The notes beneath the pieces were generated by a model. That model saw nothing but the letters and a program-made list of their open reading frames with translations, ran no database searches and was not told the origin of the DNA. The position numbers and the translations under genes are program-made. Positions 1-11,400 of a stretch of DNA of 64,000 bases are shown piece after piece. Location: the NCBI RefSeq assembly GCF_042453785.1, contig NC_091671.1, forward strand, positions 6,828,001-6,892,000. The letters run 5' to 3'. Numbering within the stretch: the first letter of the stretch is position 1; each line of letters opens with the position of its first letter. The stretch is from Malus domestica (Eukaryota; Streptophyta; Magnoliopsida; Rosales; Rosaceae).

Positions 1-2400
1 TCCATTCATAAGTAAATTAATAAAGTCACATATTCATGATAAGGCTTAAGGCTTCGCTCTAGCAAAAGGACTAGTTACGAACAATCATAATAAAAACTAA
101 AGAAAATATATTAACTAGAAAAAAGATTGAAAACACCTTTTAAGTTCTCCAAAATATTGCGTCTCCTCCCAATGTTGCATCCCCCAAACCCTAATAGCTA
201 AAAAGTCTTATTTATACTACTCCAAATTAAAACCCTCATAGAAAAGGTTTTTTAAATAACAAAAGGATAACTAGAAATTATATTCATATTCTGACTAGGA
301 AATCTGCCCATAAAAAAGATAGCCACGTTCCTGCCCATAAAAAAGAAAATCATGTTCTTTCATCACTTCATTGCCATGAATTTGGCAAAGAAGATTCGTC
401 AAAGGTTCAAATAAAAAATCTATCTAAACCCTAAACATTGTTAGAAACCAATCAAATATCAAGTATATAATATATAACAATTGTACAGTTTATTTCTAAT
501 AGAACTTTCACAAAAGATACAATATATCTCACAATATGAACAATTAATAAAATTGAATAATAAATCACAAAAAAACACTGACTTGTTGTTTGAAGATAGA
601 GGCTTGCAAAAGCAATCTCCTAAGACAGAAATTCGTCCATGCACCAGTGCAGCAGTTCTATGGACGTCTATCTTGCAGGATACAACTATCTAATTTAAGT
701 TCTTGCACTCGAACTTGGATTCTTGTCAAATTGGTTGCAGTGTTTCTTTGTGAAGTATGAAAAAGGAGGCGATGAAATTGTTGTTTTGGTTTCTGATTTG
801 ACAGCCATATTTATAATGGCGTAATGGAGCAGTTAAAGATGTTCATGTTTATCCTTAAGAACGGTTGTAAATGTTCCCGTGATCAGTTTTATCCTTTCGG
901 AAAAAACTGAATGCAAAAATAAAAAATGTAAAAATGATACTTGTGTTTTTCGTCCATCCGAGCCCCAAGGACAATCTTTGACATTTAATATATGCACTCA
1001 AACTATCCAAGTCTAGGACCTAAGGTCCATAACTTTGGCCCAATTTCTTTCAAACCATAAGTGTGGAAACACACTTATAGAGTGGATCTTCTAAAGAGGA
1101 ATAGGCGATTTGGGAGTAAGAATCCCACAAGTTTCACAAGTTCCAACAAACATTAGATAGAAATTTTAACAAACTTTAAATTAATTATTATTATTTTCAC
1201 TAAACATGCAATACAAAGCACGTTTTAGTGCTCTTTCATTGTAAGTTCGGTTTCCTTATTGGGAAAAAAGTTCTATTTTTAAATTGAAGCTTTGTGAAAA
1301 ATTATGTATGTGCATATTTTTCTTGTCGATTAATTGTCTTTCCAGCTCTATTCTTGACTAAAAGTTTGTAATCGGTTTCATTAAAGACAATACTATTTTT
1401 AGAAAAATTATTACCTGTGTTTGCACCTAAAATATGTCATTCGGGCTAAATATGACAAGATATGACATTTGGAGGATTACCTAGGAGAAAGGCTAACTTG
1501 GAAGGATGTTTGGCTGCAAGTAGGAGAGTTTGACATTAAAATAATACTTGTCCTTTTTGTTTGGGTGGTGGAGGTTTGCTAATAGATTAGTTTAATCAAC
1601 AATTGCATGTATTGCAAGTGGATGGGAGACAATATACAGACATTCTGACAGAGGACATATGAAAGAAGCTAGCTTGCTTCTTTTAATTATTTTATTGCAA
1701 ATGGGAAATAGACATGTGGTGGAGATGCAACTTGCCTATTTTAATATTATTTCACAATGCAAGCTGCAGAGGAGTTTCTTTCGGGCAAGTGCAATGTTCT
1801 CAGCAGTGGGCTTTCTCATATATATATATAAAGAAGCAGAGGCACAATGATTATGGACACTCAACCAATCAAACAAACAAATACGCAAACTCTGCTTAAG
1901 CCAGATTTGCATACACGAAGCTGCAGTTAGCCCCCAACCTTAATCATTCTCAGGATCAGCCATCACAAAAGCCATTTTTTATCTAGTTTATTAGTTCTGC
2001 TGCTCACTAGTAGTATCGATCTCATTTGTAGTCTTTGTGTACAACTCATTTCCAGTCATTTAATCTATAAGCAATCTGCAATATTAGTCATTCACTCTCC
2101 TCTGCATTTTACATATTATTCAATCTCTTCATATAAGTAAAATCCTTATTTTCAAGGCAAACAAAGAACCTTAATTTGAGTCACTCTCACTCAATGACAC
2201 AATCTCTTGGTTTGAAGTCAAATACAGGCACAACCTTAATCATTCAAAACCCTTCTACTAGCGGCAGCTAGTAGTGGCACGCCCACACCCACCAATTTCG
2301 TGTTTGAATAAATTCTCAGCATGCCCGCAAGACCCATGACGAATTTAGGAAGCGAACATATTTTGGCACGCTCGGTGAGACCCTTATATGGAGTTAGATC
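1..2400. other. Gene-free AT-rich region
   Basis: No convincing gene is visible. Short open frames here are small, lack recognisable domains and have no splice context. The last part (about 2270-2400) reads like the untranslated leader of a retroelement. It contains a GGCACGCTCGGTGAGAC stretch of the kind found just upstream of gag-like ORFs in plant non-autonomous retroelements, and it leads directly into the ATG at 2401. I could not recognise a 5' LTR in this stretch by comparison with the right side of the element. Confidence 0.6.
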
Positions 2401-2578
2401 ATGAACAATCAGTGGCGAAGCCACATGAGGGCGAGGAGTGGCGGCCGCCACTCCCCTCGCCGGAAAAACAAGGCTTGAGGGCTGGCCAGCCCCTCCCCTT
2501 CTGCTGCTGCTGCTCTTCGTCTCCTGCAGCGCCGGTGCTGCAGTTCTGCTCTGTTGAATTTTTTTTCAAAACACCCAG

Positions 2579-2756
2579 GTGCCGTTTCGTATAAATGGGG
2601 AAAGAAACGGTGCCGTTTCGTATAAGTGGGGGAAAAGAAACTAGTTAAAAATTTTGAAAAAAATGGAACGAAACAGTGCCGTTTCGTATAAGTGGGGGAA
2701 AAGAAACTAGTTAAAAATTTTGAAAAAAGTGGAACGAAACGGTGCCGTTTCGTATA
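2579..2756 (+). repeat. Subterminal tandem repeat with GTGCCGTTTCGTATA motif
   Basis: The motif GTGCCGTTTCGTATA occurs four times, at 2579, 2610, 2676 and 2742. The last three copies are exactly 66 bp apart and are joined by nearly identical spacers containing AAGAAACTAGTTAAAAATTTTG. Subterminal motif arrays are common in hAT elements as transposase-binding sites, so a binding role is plausible but not shown. Confidence 0.75.
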
Positions 2757-2839
2757 AGTGGGGAAAATAAAAAATATATATATAGAGGGGACCACTGTCT
2801 CCAAAGCTCACTACTGTCTCCAAACCCACCGGCTGCTGG

Positions 2840-3265
2840 TCCTGTTTCAAGCCATCGAATGCTCCACTATGCTCAGCGCACGATGGTATCTGCAGTGTGA
2901 CTTCCATATTCTGTCATTTGGAAGCAAAAGCTTTGCCTGACTTGGTGAGGCTGTTATCCGAAAAATTGTATGAAACTGCCATCGAAGCAATTCAAACTCT
3001 TTCGACATTGGTTGTCAAAGCCTCTCCTCAAAGAGGAGCCAGCGTCTTGCATGAGGCTGATGCCATAATGCCGATGTTGGAGATCTTGTCTTGGGGAACA
3101 GATTCTCTACAAGAAGATGCATTGAGTCTCCTCGAAAAGGTTTCATGTCGAAGGAAATGGTTGATGTGTATGGATCAGCAGCTAGATTAAATCTTGCTGG
3201 TCTAACTAGAACGAACATCCATGAGGATGGTCGCCATTGTCACTCCTTGAACGTTATTCGAAATC
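2840..3265 (+). pseudogene. Captured fragment of a U-box/ARM E3 ligase (PUB43/44-like)
   Basis: Translation gives a stretch around ALPDLVRLLSEKLYETAIEA, then HEADAIMPMLEILSWGTDSL, which matches my memory of the armadillo-repeat C-terminus of plant U-box proteins related to PUB43/PUB44. The frame shifts near 3140 by an apparent one-base deletion, after which MSKEMVDVYGSAARLNLAGL continues the family sequence in another frame. There is no start codon, U-box or complete ARM domain. The whole fragment lies inside the hAT element ends, so it looks like transposon-captured host DNA rather than a decayed resident gene. Confidence 0.7.
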
Positions 3266-3649
3266 ATCAACTTCTTTTACTCCGGGACTGATGTAAGGCT
3301 AACAAGTTTTGGTTATCAGATCAGAAGAACAAATGTACTTCAACTCTGTGAATATACAAGGATTGAGTTGGAAAATTTAGTGCAGCAATAGTCACTAGCA
3401 AACATATTTATCATACTATTTAGTGATTAGATTTTATCTTGGATTCGACCTTTTTTTTATAATTGTTTTAGTCTCATCAAATTTAAGGTCTCTCACTTAG
3501 ACCGTGGTACTAAGTCTAAGTGGCTTTTTAATCTTGTTTTGGATGAGTAAAATTTTTGGACAACGTCGAAGTTTTAGCTTTCTGCAAAAGATCTCCAACT
3601 TCCGTAAATTATTCTTAGGTTAGGCTAGCCAACCGAAAATAATCTTATC

Positions 3650-3880
3650 AAACGTGGAGCTAGTATGTCCAAGTTACAAGGACAAGGCTATGATGGAGCT
3701 AATAATATGAAAGGTGAGCTAAATGGCCTTAAAACAAAGATTTTGAACAAGTATCCTTAAGCATTTTATGTTCATTGTTTTGCACACCAACTTCAACTAG
3801 CTCTTGTAACCGTTGCAAAAGGAATTGAGGGTGTCGCCATTTTGTGCTATGAAAAGAGATTTTTCTGCTATGAAGATTGT
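3650..3880 (+). pseudogene. Relic of hAT-type transposase (DUF4371/TTF-finger family)
   Basis: The reading frame through 3660-3840 gives GQGYDGANNMKGELNGLK, then, after a stop codon, HCFAHQLQLALVTVAK. These are the GYDGA and HCxAHxLxLAL motifs of plant zinc-finger MYM/TTF-type hAT transposases. At least one in-frame stop and degenerate sequence on both sides show that it is non-functional. Its position inside the hAT ends supports it being the remains of the element's own gene. Confidence 0.75.
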
Positions 3881-5498
3881 GAAAATACCATTGCATAACA
3901 AAATGGAAGATCAATGGTTGAGTGATAGCATATTTGTTTACATTGAGAGATATGTATTTGCTTTTATTGATAATGAGCCTATTATGTGACGTTTTCATGA
4001 CATGAAACCTCACCGGCAACAATTGTAATTTGTTTATATTGATTAATTATGAAAGACATTACTATATAAAAAGATTTAGCTGTTACCATTTTTCTTTAAC
4101 CTTGCACTCTTTTAAGTTCGCCCCTCCCCTAAGAAATTATGGCTTCGCCACTGTGAACAATCCTTATGTTCATGGTTTTTCTCAACATGCTTTTCTGGAG
4201 TATGAAGAGGATGATGGTGTTGAAGAATGCCCGAATTATGGCTATGAAAATCATATGGAGCCAACCTATGAGTTGCCAACTTATGGGTACATGGTTGAGG
4301 AGTACTCAAGTCCCATGGAGTATGATTGTCAGCCAACTAATGGCTACCAACTAAATAATAATAATCTTGAAGATTTGCCAACTTATGGCTATGATGAAGG
4401 TTATTATTCTTTTAATGACAATCACATTTATGAATACTATGATAAGCCAACAAATGGCTTTGAGTATCAAAATGCTTCCAATGAGTACATAGAGCCAGTA
4501 TATGAGATGCCAACTAATGATCATCAAGATGAAAAACTCTACAATGAGGATGTGGGCAAATTAGAGAAGGTGTCCAAACTCTATGTGGCAAACATCGAAT
4601 ATGGTGAAGAAGTGACCAAGTGTTTTGAAGGGATGGAGGAAAGCTACATAACTTTCAGAGAAAGCTATACAACTTTCAAAGAAAGATGTACAACTTTCGG
4701 AGAAACCATGAGAAAGTTGATAGATCGAATGGGTCAAATCTCCTCTACAAAACAAAATCACCCTACTACAACCAAGGAAGAACAAAATCTGCATATTGAT
4801 GAAGGCCAAACAATGGCCCCACCCAATGAAAAATCCATGAAAATGGATATGGTTGTAGGAAACCAAGCTGACATATAGAAACCAATAACGGTTAAGATGG
4901 AGCTTATGGCGATTGTAGGCCCAACACCTACACTCAGGGGGCTTGAACTTGCACCTCATGGGGAACCTGAAAAAGAAGAAAATAGTTCCCACACTCATCC
5001 CTGCCAACACAAGCATGTTGTCCGCACCAAGATCTAAAGGAGGACAAAGCTTGGGATCAAACATGAATGGCCTCCTCCTCCTATGGTTCCCAAGCTACAT
5101 GGCATGCCCAGTTTAAATGGTGGATCGGATCTCTCTACACTCAATTTTAAAAAGAGAAAAAAATTTGAGTGTTGAGAGAAAAATAACATATGGGCAATCA
5201 AGAGGTTTTATCCAATATGCCCGAATAAAGCTCATTTTTATTGTTTTTCTATATATATATATATATATCTATTGAAATGAAAAGACAAAAAAAAAAAAAA
5301 AAAAACATTGGGCATCCCTTTTCTTTTAACTTTGCCCGAGCAAGCTTTCTTTGTTTTTTTTATTATTCTGCCCGACTTGGGCTTTTTCCTCTCTTTCTTT
5401 GTTTTCCCCGAATAGGCTTTATTTTATTTTAATATATATATATATATATATATATTATGTTATACTATATTATAAGACAAATAAAAGCTCTTTGTCCC

Positions 5499-5713
5499 GG
5501 ACAAGGATTGTCTGCGCTTCAGTGTCCTTCCCGAGCCCTCCTGTTTTGTGTGGTCACGATTAAGTTACGTCAACATTTTATATTATTTTTTTTATAGATA
5601 TAATAAGACATAAATGAATAGTAATATAAAATATTGACGTGACTTAACCGTGATCACACAAACAGGAGGGCACGAGGAAGACATCAGAAGTGGATGGCAG
5701 ACAATCCTTATCC
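5499..5713. mobile_element. Foldback MITE
   Basis: The two arms are near-perfect inverted repeats. GGACAAGGATTGTCTGC at 5499-5515 pairs with GCAGACAATCCTTATCC at 5697-5713. An inner block containing CCTCCTGTTTTGTGTGGTCA pairs with its counterpart around 5650-5670. The centre is AT-rich. The size (about 215 bp) and lack of coding capacity fit a MITE; the superfamily was not assigned. Confidence 0.75.
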
Positions 5714-5950
5714 TTTTGTCTCGAAGGGGATATATATTATATTATATTTTAGTATATGAAAAGCACCAACAAAGAAAAAAAAAAAAATCTGGTTTGCTTT
5801 TTTAATTTGCCCGAATGGGCTTTTTGTTGGTAATTTGCCCGAAAGGGTACCTCTCTGTTTCTTCCTTTTTTTTTTATATTATTTCTCTCTCTTTCTCTTT
5901 CTCCTTGTCAAGCTTGTCTCCTTGTCTCTCTTTCTTCCATTTTGCCCGAA

Positions 5951-5954
<4 letters not shown>

Positions 5955-6012
<58 letters not shown>
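5955..6012. repeat. (CT)n microsatellite
   Basis: An uninterrupted CT dinucleotide run of about 29 units, followed directly by a short TA run. Confidence 0.95.
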
Positions 6013-6022
<10 letters not shown>

Positions 6023-6054
6023 CTATACATTATGATACAGGAAAAGAGAAAAAT

Positions 6055-6205
6055 AAAGTGAACTTTAACGAAAAGCAACCGATACTGTTCATTTTAATGA
6101 AAACCATATTTTTACACTAAAAAGTCAATCATGATACTATTCACTTTACCCTTTATTTTGTCTTTATTATTAAAACTTAAAATTTTCAAACCCCTTTAAT
6201 TAGTT
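6055..6205 (-). mobile_element. MITE, copy 1 of a family also at 22672-22811
   Basis: Read on the minus strand it contains GACAAAATAAAGGGTAAAGT followed by a block around TTTTTAGTGTAAAAATATGG and then GTTAAAGTTCAC. The same order is found on the plus strand at 22672-22811. This AT-rich sequence resembles a MITE that I remember as very common in apple and pear DNA. Exact ends were not defined. Confidence 0.65.
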
Positions 6206-6292
6206 TTTCTAAAAATAAAAGCACTCTGCCCGAAAGGGCTTTATATATAGGTATATTATATTATATATTATTTGAGAGGCAAAATAAATGGA

Positions 6293-6494
6293 GCAGGATC
6301 CTCGCCAGATCCATTCCCTAGGATCCTAGGAATCCCACAATCCTGTTCCTTCATCGTATATCGGACGGTCAGAAATCATTTAAAATTTAAAATTTAAAAT
6401 TCAAAAGTAAATAGTACTTAACAAAAATTAATCGCACGATATATAATGAACGAATAGGATTGTGGGGAAATGGATCCGGCGAGGATCCTGGTGC
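6293..6494. mobile_element. Foldback MITE with GGATCCTCGCC ends, copy 1
   Basis: Long terminal inverted repeats: GCAGGATCCTCGCCAGATCC at the left pairs with the right end at 6475-6494, and inner blocks (CCACAATCCT, CGTATATCG) also pair. The centre contains several AAATTTAAAATT units. A diverged relative lies at 46835-47047. Confidence 0.75.
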
Positions 6495-6976
6495 AAAATA
6501 AAGTACTTGGCCATACTATGTGTATATTTAATATTATAGTATATGGAAAGAGACAACAAGAAAAGAAAAAGTTGTCAGAAGTCTCTTTTTCCTTTGTCTT
6601 TCTCCCTCTTTATCTATATTTTTCAGTTTATCATCTTTGCAACCAACAAGATGCTTCCGTGTTTTTTGGTATCAACGAGGAGCACAAGCCAGAGTCTAAA
6701 TGCAATGGAAAATACAGTTTTACAATTCTCTCTCTCTACATTTTCCTCTCTCTCTCTCTCTCTAAAACTCTGATTTCTTACTCACTAAGATACTATTTTG
6801 ATACCAAAGTGAAGAAGTGACAACGACGACACTTCTTTGAGTTCGTTTCTTTCGACAGCCCATCAAACAAAACCCGCCAAAAACCAAACCCTTCGGAATC
6901 GGAATAAAAAAAATCAAGAGTGTTCGAAAGGATTTTTTTTTAACCCCCGAAACACTCCAACCCTGGAGCCCAAAAA

Positions 6977-8378
6977 ATGGATCCGATAGAAGCAGCGAAC
7001 GGGCTCTCGTTCCGGGTCGGATTCTCCGGCCACAGTGGCCACCTCCGGCTTGAGCCCCTCTCCACGGTTGAAAGCTCCGACCCCGTCAAGTCTCTCCCTG
7101 ATTTCATTCTGGTCAGTTCTCTCCTTCCACTTTGCAATTCCGCTGCCAATTTTGTCTTCTTCTAGGGTTTGCCTTCGCAAAGTCACTCCCTTTTACTTCT
7201 TAATTTGCATAAATTGGATGCCATTATGTTTAAGTGTCGAATTGTCGTGTTGGGTTTTGGTATAAGTGCATTTGGAAGCTGAATTGTAATGTGGAGAGTG
7301 TAAGTTCGAAAGCTTGAATGCTTGAATGGCAAGCAACCAAAGATTGGTTTCAAAATTTGTTTCCGGAAACTGGAGACTAGGAGAGTATTTTCAATTTGCT
7401 AAACATGGCTGCAACTCGAAATTCGGGTATTAATGTATGCGTTGTTGTGCGTGTATCAGCCGCCTGCTTTTCCTAGGGAGACGCCTGGATCAATAAAAGA
7501 GTATATAGAGGAGAAGTATCTATCGCTGAGATTGGATGACGAAGTATTTGCACCCGAAAAGGTTGGGAGGCAGTGGGATTTCGACTGGTTTGATAAGGCA
7601 GATGTTCCCTTGGAGCTATCACTGCCGCGCTGCGTTGTGGTTCCCACGTGGGAATTGCCATTTCGGCGCCAGAAGAATGGGTCGGCTGAAGGTCAATGGG
7701 AACCTAAATCTGTGCAGGTATGTGGTTCACCCAGTGTTTGTGTTTACCCACACATGTCGATTAGCTTAGCGTGGGAAGTCAAAAGCACAATGGGGGTATA
7801 TATAATTCATTGATTGTTCTAGATGCTATTAGAATACAATCTAAATCACCAGGAATTTTTGTTCTTTAGGGTTTTTTTGTAGTGTTTTAGTGCTAAATTT
7901 GTTACCCTTGTGTTTCTAAGTGTGTCCCAGAGTTTGCTTTTATATTGGTTTAGGTGGATGTGTCAGAACTTATAGTAGGAGCTCGAGAGTCTGGTTCATT
8001 GCCACGTTTGGCTGGACCAGCTAAGGATTTTGTACGGGGAAGCATCAACAACCGCCCTTTTCGTCCAGGAGGCTTGGATGATTCCCAATCTCTAGAAAGA
8101 GTTGTTCCTGATGGTGCTTGTAATGGCGAATGGGTACGCGAACTTCTGGTTGGTGGCTCTCCTCAGGCTGTACCTCCAAGCTTTAAGCAAGGATTGGACC
8201 TTGGTGATCTGAAGGTTAATTTAACTGTCATCTAATTGAAAGTTGTAAAAATATATATTATACATAACATAATATTGATGGAATAGCTTTTTTGGAAGGC
8301 CTATCCATGCTCATGGAATGTATATAAGGATCAAAGTTCCATGGAAAGCACGTCAGATGAAAAACTGGTCAGTTTTGC

Positions 8379-8409
<31 letters not shown>

Positions 8410-11400
8410 CTCTCTACTGAGTCATAGTTTAAGAACTCAGTGGTTCCTCCTATATTCTTTTTATACTTCTATCCTTTCTATATTATAATTGTCTCTTATC
8501 TTAAGTTGACAAATGTTTTATTTTTATGTCTTGCTGGTATTCGCAGAGTGGGTTGTCTGTGCAGTTTGATGACCTGTTCGAGAAGGCTTGGGAAGAGGAA
8601 GTTGTTGAATTTGAAGGAGATGGTATGTATAAACTGCTAACTGGATACAATTTGTTTATAATGTTTAGAATTTTATGGGTTAAGAGTAAGAGCTGTAACT
8701 TAATTCACTGGGCCTTGATGCTTAAGCTTATAAAATCGGGGCAGTCGTAGGCCAGATTTAGAATATTTCTGCTTTCAAATCAGCTCCAGTTAACTTGGAT
8801 CTGTTAGGTTGAGATTGCTTTGATGTTTGTTCTCAACTAAGTGTAGAAAGTAGATTATGCAGAACTGCGATACATTTCTAGATCATGTATCCACATTGGA
8901 TTTCAGCTTCTACTAGTTGCAGGGTTAATAAACCATGCATCTATAATAATTCATAAAGTGAAAAGTTAACTCTATTCCCCCTGCCTATCAAACATCAACT
9001 AGGGTTATGGATTATGTTGCAAATACTTCACCAGGTAACTTTGAACAAGGGACAATTCTGTGAGCAGTCTCTTAAGTGTTTTGCTTTCATTATTTTTGGG
9101 CTAATGTGGATGCCATCCACAAAGGTCAATTGTCAGGATCAGAATCTGTTAAGTCAGAGGATGAAGTAAAGGAGGTTGATGTTGCCATCGATTCTTGTGA
9201 GCCTGAATTGTCTTTGTTGGATGAGCTTTTGTCAGTTGAGGCAGGAGAAACAAAGTCAAGATCTAATGGAACTGGTGAAGAGGATGAACAAAATCCGAAG
9301 GTGGTATTTAGTTGTGAAGTAACAGTTTACTGAAAATTTCTGATACTTCCACATGTCATGTTTCGTGCTTTTAACTGAAACTTGCTCACTGCTATATTTT
9401 TATTTTTTAACTAGTTCACCATTGGCAGGCTTGGGCTATTAGTGGAGGTACTGAATATATTGCAGAGAACTTTCATGATCTTGTTCCCAACAAAGCAATG
9501 GATTTTCCTTTTGAATTGGACAAATTCCAGAAGGAGGTATCGGTCAATCCAAACTCTCTTCTGCTATTTTTCCATTAGAAGACTGATTTCTTTTTTTTTT
9601 CTTGTAAAATTCTTTTAGACCAAAATTTATAGATTGATTAGTATCACGTAAAAATGGTAGCGGTAGATCCTTGTTCAATGATTAGTTTTGAGAGATAAAA
9701 TTCTGATATTTAATTACTAAGCTTGGTTTTCCTTGGCTTGTAGTTGAGCTCATAGCCCTTTAGCTAATACAATTTAATTATAATAAAGGTCGTACCCAGT
9801 GCACAAGGCTCCCGCTTTACGCAGGGTCTGGGAGAGGTGAATGTCAGCTAGCCTTACCCCCATTTATGGAGAGGCTGCTCCCAAGTCTCGAACCCGATAC
9901 AATTTAATTATAATGATGAAAAAAATGAGATCAATAGTGGATTTATACATATACATCACTCTCAGTCTGTTTCAAAAGTGGGATGTTGCAGATGACCCAC
10001 ATACATTGATTTTACTGACTACATAACGAAGTCAATACGGTTAAGTGCGTTGTACATTGTTGTCATGTAGAGAACAGGGCTAGATATATGTATGTTGTTG
10101 GGTGAGTTATACTTGTAGTGCTATTGAGAAGGTTCAAATTTAAACAGTTGTGTAGCTACTTAATTATATTATCCAAATTTTCACCATATGCATTAGAGAG
10201 GGCAGTCCAAACAACTTTATATCTTCTTCTTTACAGAATCTAGATGTCATGATAACGCAGCTTCTCATGTTGAAACTGTCATCAGACTTTTCATGTGACA
10301 GTAAATTGTAGGATTTTGTGGACGAAAAAAACTTACACATAGAAATCCTTCATATTTCTAAATCTACTTTCCTCCTTTTCTCTCACGTTATAGATTACAA
10401 ATTATTTAACATTATTATCTTTAAGATTGCTGTGAAATTCTGTTTTATACCCTAAATAAACTTTCCTCCGCGTTGGGATGTTTACAGGCTATTTATTATC
10501 TTGAAAAGGGGGACTCGGTATTTGTGGCTGCTCACACATCAGCTGGAAAGACAGTTGTTGCAGAATATGCATTTGCTTTAGCATCAAAAGTACAGCTTGA
10601 ATCTTTGAGCTCGCTGTTACTTTAATCATATATTTGGTTTCTTTGTCGATTCTGACCCTTGTGTTAATTTTGTGCAGCATTGCACCAGAGCTGTGTATAC
10701 AGCTCCTATCAAAACCATCAGCAACCAAAAATATAGAGATTTGTGTGGAAAATTTGATGTTGGACTTCTCACTGGTGATGTTAGCTTGAGGCCAGAGGCT
10801 TCTTGTCTCATTATGACGACTGAAATATTGAGGTCAATGCTTTATCGCGGTGCTGACATAATACGTGATATTGAATGGGTAAAAGGCTGGGATTCTGTGA
10901 TATTCTTTTGAACAGTAATTTCCCACCATTTTATTGGTTAAGTTTTGTATTTTGTTTTCCCCAGTTTTTTTTAATAAGCAAAAATATTTTTTGCTACTCT
11001 TTCTGCATCTCTGTGGGATATAGGTTATCTTTGACGAAGTGCACTATGTCAATGATGTCGAAAGAGGTGTTGTTTGGGAAGAAGTTATTATAATGCTTCC
11101 AAGACACATCAATATTGTCCTCCTTTCAGCTACGGTATTTACTTTTTCCTGATACTGTTGCCAATCTCAACATGAATGAAATATGCAAATATCATGAATG
11201 AAATATGCAAATATGAAGTATGATTATCTATAAAAGAAAAGTATAAGGGTTTAAGTTTGTTGATCACTATAGTCTTTTATTTGACAAAATAAATTATTGA
11301 TTAGGCATTTAGGTGATATAGCAAAGAATTTCTTAAAAGTTATCATTTCTTACTTCGTAGTACTAGAATATATTAGGATCAGATGATTTAGACCAAATAA

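Larger units (their letters stand above)
2402..4161. mobile_element. hAT-superfamily transposon with 8-bp target duplication
   Basis: The element spans 2410-4153 (1744 bp). Its ends are CAGTGGCGAAGCCA and the exact reverse complement TGGCTTCGCCACTG. It is flanked by a perfect 8-bp direct repeat, TGAACAAT, at 2402-2409 and 4154-4161, as expected for hAT transposition. Inside are a short tandem repeat (2579-2756), a frameshifted fragment of a U-box/armadillo gene (about 2840-3265) and a broken relic of a hAT-type transposase (about 3650-3880). No intact transposase is present, so the element is non-autonomous. It landed within the third codon of the retroelement ORF that starts at 2401. Confidence 0.9.
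2401..4878 (+). pseudogene. Retroelement-type tyrosine-rich ORF split by a hAT insertion
   Basis: The ATG at 2401 is followed by only two more codons before a hAT element interrupts the frame. The frame resumes at 4162 after the duplicated target and runs to the stop at 4876-4878. Without the insert the ORF would be about 241 codons. The product is acidic and tyrosine-rich, with spaced PTYGY, PTNGY/F and PTND motifs in its first two thirds and three SYxTFxE-like repeats near residues 175-200, followed by a hydrophilic tail. I do not recognise a domain. The retroelement leader-like sequence upstream and purine-rich stretch (about 5148-5170) downstream suggest the single ORF of a non-autonomous (LARD/TR-GAG-like) LTR element rather than a host gene. 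The assignment as a retroelement ORF is an inference. Confidence 0.55.
4879..6292. repeat. Repeat-rich 3' part of the retroelement with GCCCGAAAGGGC motifs
   Basis: No gene is visible. After a purine-rich stretch at about 5148-5170 there are at least eight variants of a semi-palindromic motif, TGCCCGAAAGGGCTTT, at about 5219, 5334, 5370, 5406, 5809, 5837, 5944 and 6228. Each is followed by a pyrimidine-rich or AT-rich run. The region also holds (TA)n tracts, a (CT)n tract and two MITE-like elements listed separately. It is probably the 3' LTR or 3' untranslated part of the element whose ORF ends at 4878, but I could not define LTR borders. Confidence 0.45.

Noticed and set aside
5815-6120. 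Serine/leucine-rich open frame over the (CT)n tract
   Set aside because: Created by the CT dinucleotide run; no gene context.
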